From contig JBEIIG010000001.1 of assembly GCA_040380855.1 (NCBI GenBank), positions 1 through 64,000 of the forward strand: a DNA stretch of 64,000 bases, read 5' to 3'. The position numbers and the translations under genes were made by a program. The notes beneath the pieces were generated by a model that did no database searches, was not told where the DNA came from, and saw nothing but the letters and a program-made list of their open reading frames with translations. This document shows, piece by piece, positions 19,468-25,935 of this stretch (positions are counted from its first letter, which is position 1; every line of letters begins with the position of its first letter). Source of the stretch: VFMC01 sp040380855 (GTDB lineage: Bacteria; Actinomycetota; Acidimicrobiia; Acidimicrobiales; Ilumatobacteraceae).

Positions 19468-20906
19468 CAGTCGACCTCGACAATCCAGGTGTCCTTGCTG
19501 CCGCCACCCTGCGACGAGTTGACGATGAGCGACCCCTTGCGCAGCGCCACCCGGGTGAGACCGCCGGCGGTGACCGACTGGCTGGCACCGCTGAGGATGA
19601 ACGGGCGCAGATCGACGTGGCGCGGTTCGATGCCCTCGTCGCACAGGGTGGGCACCGTCGACAGCGCCAAGATGGGCTGAGCCACCCAGTTGCGCGGATC
19701 GGCCTCGATGCGGGCGATGTGCGCGTCGAGCTCGGCGCGGGTGGCACGGTCGCCGATCAGCAGTCCGTAGCCACCGCTCTCGTTCGCCGGCTTCACCACC
19801 AATTGCTCGATGTGCTCGATCACGTACTGGCGCTCGTCGGGGTAGTAACAGCGATAGGTCGGCACGTTGGGGATGAGCGCTTCTTCACCGAGGTAGTAGC
19901 GGATGATGTCGGGCACCCAGGCGTACACCACCTTGTCGTCGGCCACACCGGCGCCGGGGGCGTTGGCGATACCCACCGTGCCGGCCCGCCACGCGCGCAT
20001 CAGGCCGGGCACACCGAGGGTGCTGTCGGCACGGAACACCTCGGGATCGAGGAACAGGTCGTCGACACGCCGGTAGATCACGTGCACGCGTTCGCGTCCG
20101 CCGATGGTGCGCATGTACACGCAGTCGTCGTCGCCCACCACCAGATCGGCGCCCTCCACCAGCGCCGCACCCAGGCGCTGAGCGAGGAACGAGTGCTCGA
20201 AGTAGGCCGAGTTGTAGATACCCGGCGTCAGCACGGCGATCGTCGGGTCGTCGATCCCATGCGGCGCGATCGACACGAGCATGCGGTTCAGTTCGTCGGT
20301 GTAGCTGTCGACCGGCCAGATGCTCTGCTCGGCGAACAGGTCGGCGAACACCCGCTTTGCGATGGCCCGGTTCTCGAGCATGTAGCTCACCCCCGACGGC
20401 ACGCGCAGGTTGTCCTCCAGCACGTACATGGTTCCGTCGGCCCCGCGCACCAGGTCGCTGCCCGAGATGTGTGCCCACACCCCGTGCGCCGGGCTCACCC
20501 CGCGGCACTCGGGCCGGAAGTTCACCGAGTGCTCGAGCAGGTCGGCGGGGAACACCCCGTCGGTGACGATGCGCTGGTCGTGGTAGAGGTCGTCGATGAA
20601 GTGGTTGATGGCTCGCAGGCGTTGCTTCAACCCGGCCTCGATGCGCCGCCACTCGCTCGCCGCGATCACGCGAGGGATGATGTCGAACGGCCAGGCCCGG
20701 TCGATCCCGCGACCGTCGCTGTACACGGTGAACGTGATGCCCTGGGCGATGATGTCGATCTCGGCCAGGTTCTGGCGTTCCTGCAGTTCTGCCAGTTCGA
20801 GGGCACGCAGGTGCTCGACCAGCGCTGCGGCGGCCGGACGCGGCGTCCCATCGGGCGCGACGAGTTCGTCGAACACGTCGGGCAGGGCCTGCACTCGCTG
20901 CATCAT
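19467..20906 (-). CDS. Circularly permuted ATP-grasp protein (DUF404/DUF407)
   Basis: About 479 residues and, judged by motifs, the catalytically complete ATP-grasp of the cluster: VLEDNLRVPSGVSYMLENR, NAPGAGVADDKVVYAW, VVKPANESGGYGLLIGDR, and PRHVDLRPFILSG with the C-terminal GGGSKDTWIVE. Such enzymes are expected to activate a carboxylate as acyl-phosphate and join it to an amine. The amino acid or peptide substrate is unknown. GTG, ATG and ATG occur in tandem at 20909, 20906 and 20903; AAGGGG just upstream makes one of the two ATGs the better start. It is the first gene of the operon. The 112-nt spacer upstream, shared with the AlaX gene end, contains no other gene. Confidence 0.92.
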   Translation of the reverse strand: MMQRVQALPDVFDELVAPDGTPRPAAAALVEHLRALELAELQERQNLAEIDIIAQGITFTVYSDGRGIDRAWPFDIIPRVIAASEWRRIEAGLKQRLRAINHFIDDLYHDQRIVTDGVFPADLLEHSVNFRPECRGVSPAHGVWAHISGSDLVRGADGTMYVLEDNLRVPSGVSYMLENRAIAKRVFADLFAEQSIWPVDSYTDELNRMLVSIAPHGIDDPTIAVLTPGIYNSAYFEHSFLAQRLGAALVEGADLVVGDDDCVYMRTIGGRERVHVIYRRVDDLFLDPEVFRADSTLGVPGLMRAWRAGTVGIANAPGAGVADDKVVYAWVPDIIRYYLGEEALIPNVPTYRCYYPDERQYVIEHIEQLVVKPANESGGYGLLIGDRATRAELDAHIARIEADPRNWVAQPILALSTVPTLCDEGIEPRHVDLRPFILSGASQSVTAGGLTRVALRKGSLIVNSSQGGGSKDTWIVEVD

Positions 20907-21018
20907 CACCCCTTCATGGTGCCGGTCGACGGTTTCGCCGTCGTGCCGGAACTATGTCACGCGCGTGAACTCGCGCCCATCCCGCGGGTGCGTCGGCGGC
21001 GGTTTCTCAGCTGAGAAA

Positions 21019-21759
21019 TCAGGCGTCGACGATCTCGAGGCGGACGCGCTTGTTGCCCTTGCCCTTGTTCTCGAGCTTGGTCACCCGGATGCGGCCCACC
21101 TCGTTGGTGCTGCGCACATGCGTGCCACCGTCGGCCTGTTTGTCGAGGCCGACGATGTCGACCACGCGGATCTCGCTGACCGACTCGGGGATGAGGCTCA
21201 CCTTGGTGCGGATGAGATCGTCGTCCTGAACGGCGGTGTCGCGGGGCAGGAACTGCACCTCGATGGCGTAGTCAGCAGCGAGCGCCTCGTTCACCAACTC
21301 CTCGATGCGCGGCCCGAACCCTTCGGGCACCGGGTCGAACTCGAAGTCCATCCGGGCGGCCAACGGCTCCATGTTGCCGCCGGTGACGGGCACCCGCCAT
21401 TCGTTCCAGATCACCCCGCACAACACATGCAGCGCGGTGTGGGTGCGCATCAACTGGTGCCGACGCGTCCAGTCGATCTCGCCGACCACGCCGTCGCCCA
21501 CCGTCGGCAGCGGGCCTGCACCAGCGCCATCGGCACCATCAGCGGCGAGGGTGTGCCACACGCGGTCGCCCTCTTTGCGCACGTCGACGACGGCCCACCC
21601 GGCCAGGGTGCCGGCGTCGTGTGGTTGTCCACCACCGGTGGGGTAGAACGCGGTGCGGTCGAGCGCCACGGCGACGCCTGCATCACCGCTGCGCGCGTCG
21701 ACCACCGTGGCGGTGAACGACGTGAGATACGCGTCGCGCAGATACAGCAGCTCGGTCAT
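21019..21759 (-). CDS. Alanyl-tRNA editing protein, AlaX type
   Basis: 246 residues, a free-standing editing domain related to the second half of alanyl-tRNA synthetase that removes serine or glycine wrongly attached to tRNA-Ala. Zinc-binding HxxxH is present in RTHTALHVL, and the C-terminal motif reads DKQADGGTHVRST. The usual Cys of CGGTH is Asp here; the His is kept. The N-terminal glycine motif FYPTGGGQPHDAG is also present, as in longer AlaX forms. The gene starts 16 nt downstream of the acyl-CoA dehydrogenase reading frame on the same strand, so they may share a transcript. Confidence 0.88.
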   Translation of the reverse strand: MTELLYLRDAYLTSFTATVVDARSGDAGVAVALDRTAFYPTGGGQPHDAGTLAGWAVVDVRKEGDRVWHTLAADGADGAGAGPLPTVGDGVVGEIDWTRRHQLMRTHTALHVLCGVIWNEWRVPVTGGNMEPLAARMDFEFDPVPEGFGPRIEELVNEALAADYAIEVQFLPRDTAVQDDDLIRTKVSLIPESVSEIRVVDIVGLDKQADGGTHVRSTNEVGRIRVTKLENKGKGNKRVRLEIVDA

Positions 21760-21775
21760 GGCGCCTCCGGCACAG

Positions 21776-23013
21776 TCAGCCCTGGCCGACCTGCGGTTCC
21801 TTCGGCAGGCCGAGCACGCGCTCGCCCACGATGTTGCGCTGGATCTGGCTGGTGCCGCCCCAGATGGTCTCGCTGCGGCTGAAGAAGAACGCGCTCATCA
21901 TCGGGCTGACCGGGTAGCCGGGACGGCGCTTTTCGCGTGCCGTACCGGGCCACGAGCCCTCGGGGCCGGCGTTCACGAGCATGGCGTGTGCACCGAAGAT
22001 GTCGAGCGCCAACTCCATGGCCTCTTTGTGCATCTCGCTCCAGAACATCTTGTTGCTGGCACCGAGCGCCATGACGCCGGCGTCTTTCTGCCCGGCCAGT
22101 GTGGTGGCCAGCGAGCGCAGGCCGTGATGCGCAGGATCTGGATCTTGGTGTAGTAGCGCATCAGCCGCTGGCACACGTCGCCCTCGTCGATGGCACCGTT
22201 GGCCTCGGCGGCCGCAACCATCAGCTTGTACTCCTCCTCGAAACGGCGGTAGCCGGTGGTGGCGCTCATGCCTCGCTCGAACGCGAGGGTGGAGTTGGCC
22301 ACCTTCCAGCCGTTGTTCACGCCACCGACGACGTTGTCCTTCGGGCAGCGGGCATCGGTGAAGAACACCTCACAGAACTCGGCCGTGCCGTCGGGCTGCA
22401 CGATGCCGCGCACCTCCACCCCGGGCTGACGCATCGGCACCAGCAAGTAGCTGATGCCCTTGTGCTTGGGGGCCTCGGGGTCGGTGCGGGTGAGCAGGAA
22501 GCAGTAGTCGGCGTGGTGGCCGCCGGTGGTCCACACCTTCTGGCCATTGATCACCCATTCGTCGCCGTCGAGCACGGCCTGGGTCTTCAGCGAGGCGAGG
22601 TCGCTGCCGCTGTTGGGCTCGCTGAAGCCCTGGCACCAGCGCATCGTGCCGTTCAGGATGCGGGGCAGGAACTCCTTCTTCTGCTCCTCGGTGCCCCACT
22701 GCAACAGGGTGGGGCCGACCAGCGTGTCGCCGAAGAAGTCGGCGCGCAGCGGTGCCTTGGCCCGGGCGAACTCCTCCGACAGCACCACACCTTCCATGGT
22801 GGACAGGCCCTTGCCGCCGTACTCCTTCGGCCAGGTGGCGCAGATCCAGCCGCCGTCGAACAACTTGGCGGGCCAGCCCTCGTTGAAGGCCTTGCGCTCG
22901 TCGGGGGCCATCTCGAAGCCCTCGTCGAACCAGCCGGCGGGCAGATTCGCCTCCAGCCAGGCGCGGATCTCGACACGGAATGCTTCGGCTTCGGGGGTGT
23001 AGTCCAGCTGCAT
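21776..23013 (-). pseudogene. Acyl-CoA dehydrogenase interrupted by a one-base frameshift
   Basis: The first frame, 23013 to about 22125, encodes MQLDYTPEAEAFRVEIRAWL through YYTKIQILRITA. The second frame, ending at 21776, continues with GLRSLATTLAGQKDAG and the typical C-terminus WGGTSQIQRNIVGERVLGLP. Together they make one normal acyl-CoA dehydrogenase of about 410 residues (FAD, acyl-CoA oxidation; GFSEPNSGSDLASL and KVWTTGGHHADY are visible). The break is near 22125, where one missing base changes the expected ILRIQGLRSLA. All else is intact, so this is either a very recent pseudogene or a sequencing error. A perfect TTGACC-CGCC-GGTCAA palindrome lies 10 nt before the ATG. Confidence 0.85.
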
Positions 23014-23023
23014 GCTCCCAGTA

Positions 23024-23039
23024 TTGACCCGCCGGTCAA
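23024..23039. promoter_or_regulatory. Palindromic operator candidate upstream of the acyl-CoA dehydrogenase
   Basis: TTGACC, four bases, GGTCAA is a perfect 6-4-6 inverted repeat placed 11-26 nt before the start codon, where a bound repressor would block the promoter. TetR-family regulators of fatty-acid oxidation commonly use operators of this shape; no such regulator gene is in the window. Confidence 0.5.
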
Positions 23040-23163
23040 GCGAGCCAAAGTCGGACGGGATGTCGATCGTCGGCGACGGCTGTGGCGTCGGTTACACCGG
23101 TTCACACACCGTTCACACAGGTCGAACATCGGCGAAACGGGCGATTCCTACGGTGCGCCACCG

Positions 23164-23460
23164 ATGGTTCCGCCCGTTCCTGCGTTCGACTCCGTACCGC
23201 CTGCCGCCCTCTCGGCGCGCGGCGCGTTGGGAACGCAGGAGCGGGCAGTACTGAGCGTGCTGGTGGCCAACCGCAATCGCGTGGTCAGCCGACGCGAACT
23301 CTCTCGCCAGGCCGGGCTCGCGGAACTGTCGGAGCGACGGTGCGACAGTGTGCTCGTCGGGCTGCGCCGCGCACTCGGTCACGACGCGATCATCACGGTG
23401 CGCAGCCGGGGCTGGATGCTGGCGGCTGCTGCTGCCGAGGCAGCCGCGGCGCTGCTGTAG
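23164..23460 (+). CDS. Small stand-alone winged-helix DNA-binding protein (OmpR/PhoB C-domain type)
   Basis: 98 residues. The segment LGTQERAVLSVLVANRNRVVSRREL and then RRCDSVLVGLRRALG followed by IITVRSRGWML matches the OmpR/PhoB-type winged helix (recognition helix plus wing). There is no receiver or other sensing domain. The C-terminus is an Ala-rich tail. TACGGT at 23149-23154 ends 9 nt before the ATG, so the message is probably leaderless. It is divergent from the acyl-CoA dehydrogenase with a 150-nt gap and could regulate it or itself; that is speculation. Similar free winged-helix proteins occur in actinobacteria without known function. Confidence 0.7.
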   Translation: MVPPVPAFDSVPPAALSARGALGTQERAVLSVLVANRNRVVSRRELSRQAGLAELSERRCDSVLVGLRRALGHDAIITVRSRGWMLAAAAAEAAAALL

Positions 23461-23498
23461 TCGACGGAACCCCAGCATGACCTCATCGCCGCGACCAT

Positions 23499-23660
23499 GA
23501 CCTCATCACCCGCGCACCGGGCGCCGTCGGCAACATCTTCATTCCCGTGTTCTTCCTGCGGATCGGCTTCAACGCCGACCTCGGGGCGATGGCCATCGGC
23601 GGCGACAACCTGTTGGCGAAGGCGCTCGCCCACAACACGATGCTGGCAGCGAGGCGACCA
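23499..23660 (+). pseudogene. Possible remnant of a Kef/CPA2-type cation-proton antiporter
   Basis: One frame reads DLITRAPGAVGNIFIPVFF and then LRIGFNADLGAMAIGGDN before dissolving into the 13-bp repeat array. The core FIPVFFLRIGFNADL resembles a conserved transmembrane segment of CPA2 antiporters. There is no start or further transporter sequence on either side. It looks like a fragment left by deletion, but the match is short and could be chance. Confidence 0.3.
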
Positions 23661-23683
23661 ACCTCGCCGCAGCGCCTGACCGC

Positions 23684-23787
23684 CACGTCCGACTGGCACG
23701 TCCGACTGGCACGTCCGACTGGCACGTCCGACTGGCACGTCCGACTGGCACGTCCGACTGGCACGTCCGACTGGCACGTCCGACTGG
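23684..23787 (+). repeat. Tandem array: eight identical 13-bp units
   Basis: CACGTCCGACTGG is repeated eight times without a mismatch, followed by a degenerate ninth unit at 23788-23800. The 13-bp period is not a multiple of 3, so the array is not selected as one protein frame. It lies directly between a decayed antiporter fragment and the GlnR-type operator of amtB. Perfect identity points to recent expansion by slippage. Confidence 0.97.
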
Positions 23788-23798
23788 CACACCCGACC

Positions 23799-23836
23799 GT
23801 CACGCGGTCGAAACAGTCCGGCGACGGTCGGGAAAC
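23799..23836 (+). promoter_or_regulatory. GlnR-type operator upstream of amtB
   Basis: The sequence has the actinobacterial GlnR architecture of alternating a- and b-sites at 11-bp intervals: GTCAC, 6 nt, GAAAC, 6 nt, GCGAC, 6 nt, GAAAC. Compared with the consensus gTnAC-n6-GaAAC-n6-GtnAC-n6-GaAAC only one base is off. It ends 86 nt before the amtB start codon, a normal position for activation in nitrogen limitation. The glnR gene itself is not in the window. Confidence 0.7.
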
Positions 23837-23922
23837 GCAGCACTCGTACGGTCAGCCGTGCTCGCCCCAGCGCTGCGTCGAGCGCATCAATGCCCCTACC
23901 TCATCCCTTCCTGGAGGACCCA

Positions 23923-25371
23923 GTGCGCAAACATCCCGCACTCAAATACGTCCTCGGCGGCCTCGCCGGCGCAGCAGTGCCCACACTGCTGCTCGCCGGA
24001 TCGGCCTTCGCCGAAGACGTCGACCCCGTCACCGCGCTGTCCGAAGCGACCAACCTGCTGTGGGTGGTCATCGGTGCCGTGCTCGTGATCTTCATGCAGG
24101 CCGGCTTCGCGCTGGTGGAGACCGGCTTCACGCAGAAGAAGAACGCCGCCGAGGTGATGTCGATGAACTTCGCCATCTTCGGGCTCGGTTTCGTCGGCTT
24201 CCTGTTCGTCGGTTTCCCGCTCGCCTTCGGCGGCTTCAGCTACTCGGCGTTCGGTCTGTCGGCGCCGATGAACGCCGACCCGCTGCTCGGCTCGGGCAAC
24301 TGGGTGTTCCTGTGGCACGGCTGGGACCACCTCGGCGGTTCCGCCACACCGGCGCTGCTCGGCTTCTTCCTCTACATGGTGGCGTTCATGGACACCGTGG
24401 CCACCATCCCCACCGGATCGATGGCCGAGCGGTGGAAGTGGAACAGCTTCATCGTGTGGGGCCTGTTCTGCGGCGCCGTCTACTACCCGCTGTTCGCGGC
24501 GTGGACGTGGGGCGGCGGCTGGCTGGCCAAGACGTGGGACACGATGAGCCTGGGCGCCGGCTACGTCGACTTCGCCGGCTCGGGCGTGGTGCACGCCGTC
24601 GGCGGTGCGGCAGCGCTCGCCGGTGCCATCGTGCTCGGCCCCCGCATCGGCAAGTTCGGCGCCGATGGCAAGCCGCGAGCCATCCCCGGCCACAACATCC
24701 CCATGGCCATCACCGGCTGCTTCATCCTGCTGTTCGGCTGGTTCGGCTTCAACGCCGCCTCCACCTTCGCGGCCACCGACATCCAGTTCGCCACGGTGGC
24801 CACCAACACGGCCATCGCCGGTGCCATCGGGGCCGTGGTGGCGATGTTCTACATCACCAAGCGCACCGGCAAGCCCGACCCCGGCATGATGGTGAACGGC
24901 ATGCTCGCCGGCCTGGTGGCCATCACGGCCCCCTGCGCCTTCGTGTCGCCGTGGGCCGCTGCCGTCATCGGCGCCATCGCCGCCGTCATCGCCATCGAGG
25001 CCGTGTTCTTCCTCGAGCACAAGGGCATCGACGATCCGGTGGGTGCGGTAGCCGTGCACGGCTTCTGCGGCACGTTCGGCGTGCTGGCGGTCGGCATCTT
25101 CGCCAACGGCCGGTACGGCGCCGGCTGGAACGGTGCTGTCGATGCCGCGGGCAACGGCATGGCCGTCAAGGGTGTCGTCGAAGGCGAGTTCGGCCAGCTC
25201 GGCGCCCAGGCGCTGGGTGCGCTGGTCATCTGGACCGTCATCTTCGGTATCTCGTTCGCCTTCTTCGCCATCCAGAACAAGGTCACCAAGGGTGGCATCC
25301 GGGTGAGCGAGGAAGACGAGGTCACCGGCCTCGACATCCCCGAGATGGGCGTTGCCGCCTACAACGACTGA
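23923..25371 (+). CDS. amtB: Ammonium transporter, copy 1
   Basis: 482 residues, Amt/MEP/Rh family, with an N-terminal signal-like hydrophobic segment (VLGGLAGAAVPTLLLAGSAFA) before the eleven transmembrane helices. The first helix region FMQAGFALVETGF and the pore-region motifs DFAGSGVVHAVGGAAAL and FGWFGFNAAS are clear. A GTG start is chosen because GGAGG lies 5 nt before it; the earlier in-frame ATG at 23890 has no ribosome site. It is followed by its own PII gene. A strong GlnR-box candidate upstream suggests induction under ammonium limitation. Confidence 0.95.
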   Translation: MRKHPALKYVLGGLAGAAVPTLLLAGSAFAEDVDPVTALSEATNLLWVVIGAVLVIFMQAGFALVETGFTQKKNAAEVMSMNFAIFGLGFVGFLFVGFPLAFGGFSYSAFGLSAPMNADPLLGSGNWVFLWHGWDHLGGSATPALLGFFLYMVAFMDTVATIPTGSMAERWKWNSFIVWGLFCGAVYYPLFAAWTWGGGWLAKTWDTMSLGAGYVDFAGSGVVHAVGGAAALAGAIVLGPRIGKFGADGKPRAIPGHNIPMAITGCFILLFGWFGFNAASTFAATDIQFATVATNTAIAGAIGAVVAMFYITKRTGKPDPGMMVNGMLAGLVAITAPCAFVSPWAAAVIGAIAAVIAIEAVFFLEHKGIDDPVGAVAVHGFCGTFGVLAVGIFANGRYGAGWNGAVDAAGNGMAVKGVVEGEFGQLGAQALGALVIWTVIFGISFAFFAIQNKVTKGGIRVSEEDEVTGLDIPEMGVAAYND

Positions 25372-25400
25372 GCATGTTCGTGGCGGGAGCCACAAGAGCT

Positions 25401-25501
25401 GAACGGGGAACCGTTCATGCGCACGGGAGACGGTTCGGTGGATGGACCCGACTCCCGGTAGGGGCAGTCCCCGGGTCGTGCGAGCAGTCGCCGGCCCGGG
25501 G
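25401..25501 (+). promoter_or_regulatory. Structured amtB-glnK intergenic region
   Basis: The 210-nt gap holds two hairpins: GAACGG-GGAA-CCGTTC at 25401-25416 (GNRA-type loop) and a 9-bp stem CCCCGGGTC with GGCCCGGGG at 25469-25501. They could reduce amtB read-through so that the PII gene is expressed at a different level from its own promoter downstream. Confidence 0.4.
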
Positions 25502-25547
25502 GCGTTCCCCCAGCGTCCACACCGAGATCGCCCGAATGGGCAGTGCC

Positions 25548-25553
25548 TACACT
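25548..25553 (+). promoter_or_regulatory. Putative -10 element of glnK copy 1
   Basis: TACACT fits the TAnnnT -10 consensus and would start transcription near 25560, giving a leader of about 22 nt that contains the ribosome site GAAAGGA before the glnK ATG. Confidence 0.45.
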
Positions 25554-25581
25554 TCTCACCAGATCGAAAGGATCTGACCTC

Positions 25582-25920
25582 ATGAAACTCATCACCGCAG
25601 TGATCAAGCCGTTCAAGGTCGACGATGTGAAAGACGCGCTGAAGGGCGCGGGCATCCAGGGCATGACCGTGAGCGAAGTGCGTGGCTTCGGCCGTCAGGG
25701 CGGCCACACCGAGACCTACCGGGGCGCCGAGTACAAGATCGACTTCGTACCCAAGGTGCAGGTCGAGCTCGTGGTCGACGACGCCGTGGTCGACCAGGCC
25801 ATCGACACCATCCGCCAGGCAGCAGCCACCGGCAAGATCGGCGACGGCAAGATCTGGGTCACGTCGGTCGAGCGCCTCGTGCGCATCCGCACCGGCGAAG
25901 AAGGTGCCGAAGCCATCTGA
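25582..25920 (+). CDS. glnK: PII nitrogen regulatory protein, copy 1
   Basis: 112 residues. The T-loop GGHTETYRGAEY carries Tyr51, the residue uridylylated in E. coli and adenylylated in actinobacteria, and the C-terminal KIGDGKIWVTSVERLVRIRTGE is complete. PII proteins bind 2-oxoglutarate and ATP/ADP and block the Amt channel. Pairing with amtB copy 1 upstream makes that its likely partner. It is convergent with glnD, with only 15 nt between the stop codons. The second PII in the window differs at about one residue in five. Confidence 0.97.
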   Translation: MKLITAVIKPFKVDDVKDALKGAGIQGMTVSEVRGFGRQGGHTETYRGAEYKIDFVPKVQVELVVDDAVVDQAIDTIRQAAATGKIGDGKIWVTSVERLVRIRTGEEGAEAI

Positions 25921-25935
25921 CGGTCGTGCCGGTCG

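Noticed and set aside
23499..23660. A functional antiporter gene
   Set aside because: Only about 50 residues resemble a transporter, with no start, no other helices, and the frame runs into the tandem repeats.
23684..23800. CRISPR array
   Set aside because: The 13-bp units are contiguous with no spacers, are too short, and no cas genes are present. It is a simple tandem repeat.
25372..25581. Glutamine (glnA-type) riboswitch between amtB and glnK
   Set aside because: CGTTCAT and GTAGG-like pieces occur, but not in the conserved order or spacing as I recall it; only ordinary hairpins can be supported.
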